63,817 bases of DNA from contig MCFL01000135.1 in assembly GCA_002102555.1 (NCBI GenBank), positions 1 through 63,817 of the forward strand, read 5' to 3'. Below, one piece after another: positions 44,806 to 54,894 of this stretch (within the stretch, counting starts at the first letter, position 1; each line of letters opens with the position of its first letter). Below the pieces are notes generated by a model that saw only the letters and a program-made list of their open reading frames with translations, was not told where the DNA came from and searched no databases. The stretch is from Catenaria anguillulae PL171 (lineage: Eukaryota; Blastocladiomycota; Blastocladiomycetes; Blastocladiales; Catenariaceae). A program made the translations under genes and the position numbers.

Positions 44806-45208
44806 GTGCAGTGATTGTCATACATATCTTGGGACAACCCTTGGTTCGGCTGAGCATGTCTCCGAGCCCACTGTTGTGAAATTCGGTCTTTGCTCTCGAT
44901 AAAGCAGCAATCAATGGTTAAGTCCCAAATGAATGGGGAACCGGTCCAGACTTTATAGCTCAGCAATGCTCAGTCATTCGATACAGATTCCGTGACGGGA
45001 GGCCATTCTACCCTGTGAAATGCAGGCAGGTATGACCCGTGAGAGCATGGGCTCGCCGACTCCCACTCCATCAGTGATCTCCCAAGATGTCTCCTCGCTT
45101 GCAAGTGGGCCTAAAGAGCTGCATGATTGAGATGCCTGAAATAGAGTACAAAAGCAAACGTCTGGAAACACAAGAACGGCCGACTCTACAAAGGAAAAAT
45201 TTCCACAC
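44806..45208. other. Intergenic, F-box gene to F-BAR gene
   Basis: I see no gene or RNA. The minus strand has frames without ATG or family resemblance. Confidence 0.4.
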
Positions 45209-47685
45209 TTACACAGCGGCCGTGTAATCTCGTGGAAACTGCCCAATCTCACCCGTGCGCTCATTCCTCCCCTCCCACCACGCATCGCTTCCCGTCTGCT
45301 TGCTTGTCACTGCAATCACGTCGCCAACGTTCAACGTCAATTCACCCGCACATGACGCCACATACTCGAAGAGTGCCGTAACACGCTCGCCAGTGCCGGC
45401 GGGACCGCCAGTGGGAAGTGGCGGCGCAGGCGTAATGGACCGCGATACACGCGAGTGTGTACTGACGACGGACCCACGGCGAGAGCGAGAGCGCGCAGCA
45501 GGTGGGGGTGGCGTTGCGCGCGCAGCCGTTGTGGCGCGTCCCGCAGAAGATTTGGTGAGCGCGTTTTCCCAGCCTTCGGTGAACATGTAAGGGAACAAGC
45601 CAGAGTCACCCGTTCTTGCGTTTTGGCCGTCCCACCATTCACTGGTCGTAGCGCCAGGCGCGGTCCTCGTGTCGAGCACGTAAATCATGTCGCCTGCCTG
45701 GAATCCCAATTCACCGGCGGCTTGCGGAGTGTAATCAAAGAGGGCATTGACGGCGACGTTGTTGCTGTTCAGATTGGTCCGGCTGGATGTTGCAGAAGTT
45801 TGTGCGGCTGGTCGAGGAAGCGTTGGCGGTCGAGAGGATGGCGGTGACGAAAGGGTCACAATGTACCCACTTGGGACAAAGCCAATGACGCCATCGAGAG
45901 CAGACTGGAAGGAGAAATAGACTCATGGTCAGACGTGCTTCGAGAAGTGAAACGTGTCGAAACTTGTTCGCACCTTTGTCCACCCACCCTGGTCTGCTTC
46001 CAACACCGTCAAGACCTGGCCCTCGCGAATGGATAACTCGCTCGGCTCTTGCGCTTCGTACGAAAACAGGACCCTGGCCTTACCCATCCCATCACCATCC
46101 GCACCACCAGGTGCAGTTTCGGCGGCAGTTACGGCCGAGGGTTCGGGCTCTGGGCGTAGATCAACCATGGACATTCGGGCAGCTGCGGCTGCACCACCTT
46201 GGGCAGATGAAATGTCGACGCTGATAACGGCGGACATGACGGAAATGCCGCTGTCTTCGAGGAGCTGGATTTGGGACTCGATGGCTTTGAGTTGAACAGA
46301 GAGAGCAATGGACTGTAGCTCTAACGAAAGTTTGGTCTGGTGACACACAATCGGCAAAGCGTCAGTTGAAACATGCGGAGTGAGGGGACAGGTTTTGAAA
46401 CCCTGAGGCGTACATCCATGGGGTTGGCCGCATTTCCAAACTCGGGGGTCTTGCTGTACACTTTGGCCATTTGCTCCAATCCCGCGACTTCCTTGAGTGA
46501 CTTTTCATACTCCTTGGCGACCTGTTGCCTGCGCGTCTTGAGCTCGTGCAACGCGTTGGACAGCACGATGCGACCCTGGTCATCGGGTACAACGAGCCGC
46601 GAGCTACTCGTTCCCGCTGTATCGCCAAGGGCAGGGTCGTGTGAAAAGACGCTTGGACCAGGAAATACTTTGCCATGCACGTGAAGGAACGCTGCCTGTT
46701 CTTGGTCGCGATCAATGGAGCGGCTTGTTTCGGTGATATCAACCAACCCAGAACGGATAGCGGCCCAGTGTTCGGCCTCTGCATTGGTGCAATCCGAAAT
46801 TGTTTTTGCAAAGGTTGGATGGAACTCGCCATCGAGCCTGTCCATGAAATCAGGGAGCTCCTTTTCCCAGTAGGCCGTTTGGGCAGCGTTGGATGCGGTA
46901 AGAGCGAGCAGGTACGCATTGCGGGTTTCGGTTAAGCGGCGGTTGGCTGCTGTCATTTTGGTTGCAGCTTTCGCGACACGTTCCTGGTCGGTTGCTGAAG
47001 AGAAGGCCGCCTTGACAGAGGAAAGGACGGATGATTTACCCGCAGAAAGGTCGGCATGCTTCTTTGTTGCATGGGCGGCTTCTTTGGCGGCCTCGTCATA
47101 CTCTTTGCGCTTTTCCGAGAGCGAGAGAAGGGTAGATACGACATTGTCTTGTGTCGCGCGCCAAGCGTCGACGCATTTCGACGTGGCAATTTGCTTGTCT
47201 CGAACAAATGCACGGGAAGGGTCGACGGCGGTGGCGGTCAAGGATTCACAGAGAGCAAGGGTTGACTTGACACGAGCTTCTGTTTGAGCGAGGAGGGAAT
47301 TGAAGATCCTAAGGGTTGGCTTCTCAGCGGAAGATGCAAGCGCAGTTGGTGGCGGAGAAAGTTCTCTGGCGGGTGGTGAAGCACCGGGTGTGGCGTCCAA
47401 TTCGCTCTGGCTGGAAGAGGTGGCCGCGGGTGATTTAGAGGACGATGATGGTGGCGAAGCAGCAGCAGCGGCTGCAGCAGCGACTTTGGCATAGTGCTTG
47501 GTGAGTGAAGCGAGCTTGTCGGCGGCCTCGCGCTCAATCTCGAGGCGCTTTTTGATGAACTGAGCGGTGTGATCGAGCAGAGTGGCGTCCTGCGAGGCCT
47601 TGTCGTTGAGGCGTGACAGCTGCGACTGGTACAGGTGCTTTGCCTGCTTTGCGTGCGAGGGAGCATTGGAGGCAGGCGACGCCAT
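45209..47685 (-). CDS. F-BAR and triple-SH3 protein, Bzz1-like
   Basis: Exons 47685-46414, 46336-45974 and 45904-45209 (introns 77 and 69 nt), each a multiple of three, give 776 aa. The N-terminal half is an FCH/F-BAR coiled coil (YQSQLSRLNDKASQDATLL, FIKKRLEIEREAADKLASL, AYWEKELPDFMDRLD) interrupted by an alanine/serine/proline loop near residues 68-120. SH3 domains follow at about 510-563 (ARVLFSYEAQEPSELSI, split by the second intron), 595-660 (NALFDYTPQAAGELGF) and 720-776 (TALFEYVASCAGELTL ... GQFPRDY). Such proteins bend membranes and recruit WASP/Arp2/3 actin nucleation at endocytic sites. Yeast Bzz1 has two SH3 domains, so the third is notable. The chain ends directly after the last SH3. 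Confidence 0.9.
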
Positions 47686-48090
47686 GTCGGTAGTTGCTCA
47701 AGCTCGGACCAAGTGCCAGTGAAGCCGACGATGAGGAAGAGATGCAGGGCGACGTTGGGATTGGGTCGGGGCCGAGTCCGGGTCTGCAGAATCAGTCGAC
47801 GTGGTGGGATGGAGAGTGCAGCAGGCAATTTTGTTTTCATGGAGTCTTTTGAAACACCCTTGATAATTACCTACTCAACGTGTACAGAATGTCCATGAAT
47901 TGGGACATTGCGATAGCTGTCAACAGCGACACGGCACCACGGCCACCGCCACCGCCCGTGCCCGTGGCGACTCGAGCCGATTCGCGATCGACTTGGCTTG
48001 CAATTGGCTGGACCACTCACTCAAGGATTCATTCAACTATTAAGATGTGCATGTAAGGTATCAATCACATGCATCAACATCACTCTGGTA
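47686..48090. other. Intergenic, F-BAR gene to coiled-coil gene
   Basis: I see no gene. There is a short CCACCGCCACCGCC run near 47940. Confidence 0.4.
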
Positions 48091-48672
48091 TCACTGTGGC
48101 GGAGACGGTGACTGTGACTGAACTTGTCCCGGTACGACCGCCAAAGACAATTGCGAGACACGAGACTCGAGCAGATCCAAGGCCAAGTGGATGGCGCGCA
48201 CATCTTCGTGGAGTGAAATGATCTTGTCGGCCAAGAGCGCCGCGAGCTCGTCCGCGCGGGCAACCAGGTCCGCCGCTTGCGAAACGGGCCCGGATAGCGA
48301 AGCGACTTGGGAGGCCACGGAGCGCGAGCCAAGATGAACCAAGGTTGACGCCGTGTGGGAAACGTTGGCGGCCTCGGCTAGCGAGTCCGAGACGGAGATG
48401 GCGAGACTGGAAAGCGCCGTTGAGGAGCGCTGGAGGGCAGACGCGAGCACGGCCGCATCGTTGGCCAAGGCCGAGGTGTTGAATACCTTGTCAGTCGAGT
48501 TGCAGACAGGAGCAGCTCGCCCCGCAGTAGCCATTGCGGTAGCAATTGCGGGTGCGGATGGCGAATGAGACGAGCGCTGGCATTGGCACTCAATTGGCGG
48601 CTTCAGTGTTGGTTTTTTTCGATGATGCGTCATATCGCTTGCAATGAACTCTTGCAATGTGCATGCTGGCAT
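48091..48672 (-). CDS. Small helical protein, possibly a BLOC-1/BORC-type subunit
   Basis: A single exon gives 193 aa from the ATG at 48672; later ATGs at 48633 or near residue 46 are possible starts. After a polar head the protein is almost all alpha-helix with heptad-like spacing: NDAAVLASALQRSSTALSSL, SDSLAEAANVSHTASTLVHL and HEDVRAIHLALDLLESRVSQL. The length and helical build resemble small subunits of BLOC-1 or BORC lysosome-positioning complexes, but I see no signature motif, so this is only a suggestion. It is divergent from the PP4 gene. Confidence 0.4.
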   Translation of the reverse strand: MPACTLQEFIASDMTHHRKKPTLKPPIECQCQRSSHSPSAPAIATAMATAGRAAPVCNSTDKVFNTSALANDAAVLASALQRSSTALSSLAISVSDSLAEAANVSHTASTLVHLGSRSVASQVASLSGPVSQAADLVARADELAALLADKIISLHEDVRAIHLALDLLESRVSQLSLAVVPGQVQSQSPSPPQ

Positions 48673-49040
48673 CGAGTCATGCAAGAAGCTTTACCGCTTT
48701 GAATTTGTACAATGATTAACCGATAAAGCCATGGATGGATCAAGCATTAATGTCGCTGCCGAATCTTAAAACTCGAGGCAATACCCTTTCCGACAACCCA
48801 CCGCTCCCCTGTCTCGCCCCGCCCGTCCCTCCTTGCCATCTGAGCCAGTCCTGCTCCGTCTCGCTGCCGCTGCCGCCCAGAGCAAATCATCAGTCAACCT
48901 CCGCAAAGCACCTGGTACATCGGTCTGCCCTGTCGATCCTCGCCTGCTTTTCACTTCGCCCTCCAGGCGCCATTTCGTCAATCATTTCGGCCAAGTACCA
49001 CCCACGCTTCCATCGAATCCGTCCAGCACTCAGTGCCAAC
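48673..49040. other. Divergent promoter region
   Basis: This lies between the small coiled-coil gene (-) and the PP4 gene (+). It is C/T-rich, with no clear TATA box. Confidence 0.4.
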
Positions 49041-50181
49041 ATGCAATCAGACCTTGATCGGTGGGTGTTCCTTTTTCTTTTTTCTTTTTTCTTTTTTCCC
49101 TTCCTCCTCCCACCATTCCCAAACCACGGGTCTTCTCACACGCCATCGATCTGCATTGCCTATGATACCTGGCCCCTGCTTGGCCTCCTGCAGTCAGATT
49201 GAACAGCTCCGCAACTGCGAGCTCATTACCGAGGCCGAGGTCCGCAATCTCTGCGCCAAGGCCCGCGAGATCCTCATTGAGGAATCCAACGTTCAGCGAG
49301 TGGATGCACCTGTCACCATTTGTGGCGACATCCACGGGCAGTTTTACGATCTCAAGGAGCTCTTTGCTGTCGGCGGCAACTGCCCCGACACAAACTACCT
49401 CTTTATGGGTGACTTTGTCGACCGCGGCTTTTATTCTGTGGAAACCTTTTTGCTATTGCTCGCGCTCAAGGTTCGCTACCCGGACCGCATCACGCTCATT
49501 CGCGGCAATCACGAATCGCGCCAAATCACCCAAGTCTATGGCTTTTACGACGAATGCTTGCGCAAGTTTGGCAGTGTCAACGTGTGGCGTTATTGCTGCG
49601 AAATCTTTGATTACCTCGCGCTGGCTGCCCTTGTCGACGATCGTGTCTTGTGCGTACATGGCGGTCTGTCACCGGCTTTGACCACTTTGGATCAGATTCG
49701 CACCATTGATCGTAAGCAAGAGGTCCCACACGACGGAGCCATGTGTGACTTGCTGTGGTCCGACCCTGAAGACATTGATGGATGGGGTGTGAGCCCACGG
49801 GGTGCCGGCTACTTGTTTGGAGGAGATGTTGTTGCCTCGTTTATCCACACCAACAACTTGACCTTTATCGCTCGCGCTCATCAGCTGGTGATGGAGGGCT
49901 ACAAGTCCATGTTCAAGGATCAAATTGTCACCGTGTGGTCGGCTCCAAATGTACGTGATTGTCTCTTCTTTTTTTTTTGGCATTTGTCCCCAATCATACA
50001 CTCACTCTCTTCCTCATTCATATTCACTCTTCGATACTAGTACTGTTATCGGTGCGGTAACGTTGCCGCCATCCTCGAACTCGACGAAAAGCTTGAGCGC
50101 TCGTATCGCATCTTTGAAGCGGCAGCGCAGGATACCCGCGGGATGCCTGCAAAGAAGGCTGCCCCCGACTACTTTTTATAG
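49041..50181 (+). CDS. Serine/threonine phosphatase PP4 catalytic subunit
   Basis: Exons 49041-49060, 49194-49950 and 50041-50181 give 305 aa, close to the 307 of human PP4C. The tiny first exon encodes MQSDLDR, which lines up with the conserved SDLDRQIEQLR start. Metal and catalytic motifs are all present: GDIHG (about 50), GDFVDRG (about 79), RGNHE (about 110) and HGGLSP. PP4-specific features are [38 protein letters not shown], and the C-terminal ETRG-like [16 protein letters not shown]. The terminal YFL is the site methylated by the leucine carboxyl methyltransferase in PP2A-type enzymes. PP4 acts in DNA-damage and centrosome/spindle signalling with R2/R3 partners. Confidence 0.95.
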
Positions 50182-50723
50182 ACATCACCTCGTCCTCATT
50201 TCATCATGTTTGTGTAATTCGTTCCGTGATTGTATTTACCTCTCCCTTCTTGTCTGGTTTAGTTTGTCCGCTCATATTTTGCAGTCAGGTGATGATACAT
50301 CCTCATGTTGTTTCTGTTGTGTGCATTTGTTTGTCACAGTGTACTGGCACGCTCCATTGACTTCCTGCGCTTGATTTCTTCATCACCCTCGTCTGCTCGT
50401 CTGAGATCATGCACATTCAAAGTCTTGAACCATCGTCCATCAAGAATAGCCGGCAAATATGTGCTGATTTGTGTGCAAATGAGGGACTGCGATAACGAGC
50501 GAAACGAAATAGAAGCAGTCAGGAATGAAAAGAAAAGAGATTGGTGGACGATTTGAAGTAGTAACAGAACGCAGCAACCATAAACCATTGCACGCTTACA
50601 ATACATGGAAAACCACACCAATACAAAGTTCGACAGGGGTGACGAGTGGCGACGACACCCACCGATTTGCGTTGCCACCCAATGACCCGTTGAATTTCCA
50701 CACACTGAGTCTTATCTGTTTCG
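50182..50723. other. Convergent 3' region of PP4 and the ATP-grasp gene
   Basis: I see no gene. Short frames here have no resemblance to known proteins. Confidence 0.4.
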
Positions 50724-52953
50724 CTACATAGCAGCGCCGCCGCGAGAAACGGCCCTGCTCACCTTCTTGGTCCCGACAGCCTGACTTGTTGATGAAACAA
50801 GCACAGGGCGCTTACCGTCCATCCACCATTCGCCGGCCCCACCAGCATTCCCAGAAATGCGCTTGACTTTGTTCAGCAACGCCGTTCCCACCGTCAAAGG
50901 GCGATTCTGCGGCTTCCTCATGCAGATCAAAGCGGCCTTCGAATGTTGGCGCGCGTGGACACGTTCCGCCGACTCGAGCAAATGCACTTCGGAAAGTTTG
51001 GCCTTTGCTTGGCTAGAATGGCCGTGCTCTTGAGCAACCTTTCGGCAGATACGGCGGACAAGGCCAATACCTGGGGTGCGGAGTGCGACAACGACGTGGG
51101 TGCATGACTGAAACGCTGGTGTCAATTTCTGATTAAGTCGAGTATTGCCATTGCGACGGTTGACCGTGACCGCGGCAGCGGACGCGCGCACGACGCGGGC
51201 GCCAAGGGCAGCGGCGCCGCGAGGACGCGAGTATTTCACAATAGACATGGCTGCGTTCCGGCGCGTTGTTGCACGCTGGTGGACCTTGGCCAACAATCGG
51301 GCGCTGCTCTTGTGTCCAGGAGCTGGTGTCATTCGAGCGACTGCCAATTTGGCATCAATCTTGCGAATGGCAATCTTGGCCAGACGATACGCGACCCGTT
51401 TGCGGGTTGAGACTAGATCCAAAGACTGCAATGAGCAAGGGGGATCTTTCTGCGCAGGCAGAGTGGGCATGTATGTCACGTTGCGCTGGAACCATTCATG
51501 GGCAAGCTGCAACTGTGTCTCCATTGCGCTCAACGACATGGTGCCGACGACACGGAAACGAGCAACCGTGTTGAGAAGACCAACGCAGTACCCGCGATAG
51601 GCACGACCTGATGGATAGCATGGCGAGGGAATGTACTTGATTGTGTCTGAAAACGGAAATGCCGCAGGATTCGGCATTGACAACATTGTCGACATGGGCT
51701 TGTGCGGGATGAGCAGGTCGGCAGCGCACACGTTTGGGGCAAGTTGAATCTTTGGGTGTGGCAAGCCAATAAAGCTTCGAAACTCGACGTGAGCAAATGG
51801 CAATGAGTTGTTACACTGCATCGCGTCCATGAGGCTTGTGATACTACCGCCTGGCCTTCTGCTCGCCACCTCACAAAGTACCAGAACCGGATTCTTTTGC
51901 GTTCCTTGGGGACAATGGATGATCCGAGCGTCTGCGTTGTCGACGGAGTTGGTGTCAACACGGAACAGCTCACAATGGAACGCAGTATTCAGCGGCACCC
52001 CGCCAAGTTCCTTTTGGAAAGCGTCGAGCACTCGCTCCGTGGTTGAGACGAGCTCTTTGTACAGGACGGGATCGTCTCTGGGAAGAATTGCCTTGTTTCC
52101 ATACGGTTTACCCTGCGTGAAAGCGAGGTTTGTGGAAATATAACCAAATGCCCACAGGCCGACCACTTTGCCGTTCTCAATGAGACCGTTGACGTGGTAC
52201 ATGGGGACGTCAGGTGGCAGAAATGCTTCGGCAACAATATCCGCTGGGACATCGAATTGACCACTCTCGTCGGAAACACGGCCACGAAAGAATTCGGAAC
52301 GAAGGTAATTTCCAACGTCGACTTGAGTACGCAGGACGCGAATGCCCGCAGAAGCAGAACCAAGCGTTGGCTTCACAATGACAGGGAGACCGACGTGTGA
52401 CACAAGCGAGAGCAAGTCGCTGGGCGATTGCAATCTTTGAAATGCAGTTGTCGGAATTCCATGGTTGGCGGCAATTTGTTTCATGAGTGCTTTGTCCCGG
52501 AATGCAACCTGGTGATGAAAGACAGCCAGAACAGATGCCAGTTAGAACACAGTCCAGCACATGTGATTGTTTGTCAGATGTCCTTTCGCGTTGGAAAAAA
52601 CCAAAGTGGAACTGTACCGCGGTCTCGACTGACATGCCACCGCGAATTCCGAGCAACTTGCGAATGCCAGCCGCACGAATTAACAAATCTTCCTGTGGGG
52701 TGTACACATGATGAATCGTATACTCGCGATGCCATGCAAGGGCAATCAGCTCGAGCGACCCATCCGTTGTTGGCTGTGCCAATTCGCACGATGCGGTTGC
52801 GCGGGCCTTGTCTGCAGGGCAGAGACCACCAATCGATGTGATGATGAAGAGATTCGCTTCGGTTGGCGAGGCGAAGGTTGAGTATGTTGGCTGCGCACGG
52901 CAAACGGACGGCGTCCCAACATCGTCCAAGATGAGGATATTGACGATGGCCAT
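50724..52953 (-). CDS. ATP-grasp ligase-like protein with basic C-terminal tail
   Basis: Exons 52953-52618 and 52508-50724 (intron 109 nt) give 706 aa. The first 110 residues form an alpha/beta preATP-grasp region (NILILDDVG, ELIALAWHREYTIHHVY). Then comes VAFRDKALMKQIAANHGIPTTAF, joined by the splice, and GLPVIVKPTLGSASAGIRVL, the ATP-binding lysine strand and glycine loop of ATP-grasp enzymes. Later VLVLCEVASRRPGGSITSLM supplies the acidic metal-binding position and SRRPGG. The family joins carboxylates to amines or thiols through acyl phosphates; the substrate here cannot be read. The last roughly 250 aa are rich in R/K/A (SRPRGAAALGARVV, KKVSRAVSRGG), an unusual extension that could bind nucleic acid or be disordered. 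Confidence 0.75.
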
Positions 52954-53178
52954 GGCGAAAGCAGACGTGGTATCGTGAAAAGACTGGTTCTATCGTTGAG
53001 TATTGGTACAGATTGGATGCAAGCAGGCACTGGTTGTTGCTCTGGCGACAGGAGTGTCGTTCTATTTCAAGAGAGTGAAGCACCTATTCTTGTCAATATG
53101 CGTGTGCATCAAAAGAGTGTGGTTGAGTTGAGTCTATGGAGCAGCACCTGAATATTTATGCGGCAGTTTTCGATCTAT
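52954..53178. other. Spacer between the ATP-grasp gene and the tRNA pair
   Basis: This is probably the promoter of the ATP-grasp gene. I see nothing else. Confidence 0.35.
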
Positions 53179-53258
53179 CGATCCATAGCAACACGGCGTT
53201 CGTTCACTCGTACGCGCTCCGTATTTCAGACAGACCAAAAGAAAAGTATGGGCACACA

Positions 53259-53330
53259 CGATCCTGGAGGGATTCGAACCCTCGACCTTAGCCTTAGGAG
53301 AGCCACGCGCTACCACTACGCTACAGGACC
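53259..53330 (-). tRNA. tRNA-Arg (anticodon CCT), copy 1
   Basis: A 72-nt cloverleaf. The acceptor is GGTCCTG/CAGGATC with one G-U, the D stem is GCG/CGC, and the anticodon loop CTCCTAA has CCT at 34-36. The T arm is GAGGG/CCCTC with loop TTCGAAT. A and B boxes are good and there is no intron. It reads AGG codons. Confidence 0.95.
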
Positions 53331-53410
53331 CGATCCATAGCAACACGGCGTTCGTTCACTCGTACGCGCTCCGTATTTCAGACAGACCAAAAGAAAAGTA
53401 TGGGCACACA

Positions 53411-53482
53411 CGATCCTGGAGGGATTCGAACCCTCGACCTTAGCCTTAGGAGAGCCACGCGCTACCACTACGCTACAGGACC
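53411..53482 (-). tRNA. tRNA-Arg (anticodon CCT), copy 2
   Basis: This is an identical copy 152 bp away in the same orientation, and it should be functional by the same criteria. Confidence 0.95.
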
Positions 53483-53837
53483 GTGATGTTGTCTCAGTAC
53501 CCATAATTTTTGTAGTTTTGTTTGAGCTATTCCTGCCACGATTGTCCAGTCACAGTCCTCCCTTTTGTGAAACAAAGCATATAGGGTGTACTTGAGCCCC
53601 TATCCTGCCAGGTTTTTCATTTTTAATGTACACGACTATATGCATTGACTGAGACAACATTTGGCGCTTTGACATACGTAAGTATAAAAGCAAGAGAAAA
53701 AGTCTCAAAACACGATCTTGTTTTGGAAATTTCTCAGAGGCACGACTTGCTTTGATTTAGTCACGGAAGCGCGACCTTTTGCTTAACCATACAAACTCAC
53801 ACAAGAAAATGCATAAGAAAAGAAAAGAATTCGACAC

Positions 53838-53972
53838 AACCTAACTATGCCTGAGGAGCCTAAACCTAACCAACCTAAACCAAACCTAAACTGACCTATT
53901 CCTAACACCAACCCTAAACTAACCGATACCTAATACCTAAGCAAATCTAAACCAACCCATATATTTACCTAA
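53838..53972. repeat. Degenerate telomere-like CCTAAA repeats
   Basis: More than ten irregular CCTAA/CCTAAA/CCAAAC units with one canonical CCCTAA. The array resembles a decayed interstitial telomeric tract (TTAGGG on the other strand). Confidence 0.6.
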
Positions 53973-53979
53973 ACGCTCC

Positions 53980-54007
53980 AGCTTGGGCTCTCGCGAGAGC
54001 CCAAGCT
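53980..54007. repeat. Perfect 28-bp palindrome
   Basis: AGCTTGGGCTCTCG is followed immediately by its exact reverse complement. It could extrude as a cruciform or serve as a recombination or binding site. Confidence 0.9.
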
Positions 54008-54365
54008 TCCTGACCGAGTTGCGACTGCATCTCCTTCATGCTCGGATATTCATACTAAGAATAAGTTGCAAACCACAGAGGATAAGGAAAATGTGTGCAT
54101 GTTCAAAAGGATCTATCTGCATGCAATCGACGCGTTTCGGAACAAAAGGTCGTGCTTCCGCGACGAAAGCAAAACAAGTCGTGCCTCTGAGAATTTTCCA
54201 CGACAAGATCGTGCCTCCGAGACTTTTTCTCATAAAAGCAATGAAGGCAGATGCTCTAATACACCCATATAAATAGCAAAAGCAAGTAATCAAGGAAGCA
54301 AGCAATTGGCAGCAAGGGCACAATGGCCATGAGATTGATGAGGAGCAGGGAGGGTTGGGCTAGGT

Positions 54366-54560
54366 TTGTGGCAGGGAGAGGACAGGAACAAAAGTCGTGT
54401 GGGGCCCAGACAAGCTGCGCACCACAACCCGGTTTACGAAACGTTTTGTCGATGGCTGGAGTCCGAGAAGCGGTTGTGCCAGGCCCGGCATGGCACCAAG
54501 GTGATGCCAGAACGCCCAAGGAAGCGGCCTGATGTCGTCTTGGTGTACTGCGTCAAGATC
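54366..54560 (-). repeat. Short dispersed repeat, copy 1
   Basis: About 50 bp (around GACATCAGGCCGCTTCCTTG and GGCATCACCTTGGTGCCATG) recur almost unchanged at 62484-62533. Downstream, KRFVNRVVV...FVPVLSLP resembles QRFATRVGV...FVPSLSP after copy 2. It is probably part of one transposon family. Confidence 0.5.
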
Positions 54561-54894
54561 ACTGTGGACAAAGCCGCCTTGGTTCTTGTCGTGCTTGCAG
54601 AGCGACCCGTCGGCTTCCGCGAGCATGTAGGCGTCGTTTACCCTTGACCACCAAGTCGAGTCCTGGCATTTGCGCCCACCTGCTTGATTCTTCTCCTCTG
54701 GCTGGTTCCAACCGCTACCCAAATGCATGACCAGCGACCGCATCGGCGGATGAATCCGCCGTGGCACCACATTTGCTCCTGCCGCCGCCGCCATTTTTTT
54801 CTTTGATTTCGTCTTCTCCACACCTGGCACAACCAACTCATACTCCTTCTCGACCTCAAAGGAGGGGGCGACCTCAAATCCGTCCTGCGACACC

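Larger units (their letters stand above)
53179..53482 (-). repeat. 152-bp tandem duplication carrying tRNA-Arg
   Basis: Units 53179-53330 and 53331-53482 look identical base for base. Each holds one tRNA-Arg(CCT) gene plus 80 bp on its 3' side on the gene strand. Confidence 0.95.
53682..54245. mobile_element. Foldback element with imperfect inverted arms
   Basis: Arms of about 100 bp (53682-53787 and 54141-54245) match in inverted orientation at roughly 80%; both contain AGTCTC, CACGATCTTG, TTCTCAGAGGCACGACTTG and the motif CGACCTTTTG. Between them lie CCTAAA-type repeats and a perfect 28-bp palindrome. No reading frame fits a transposase, so if mobile it is non-autonomous. It begins about 200 bp past the second tRNA-Arg gene. 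Confidence 0.6.
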
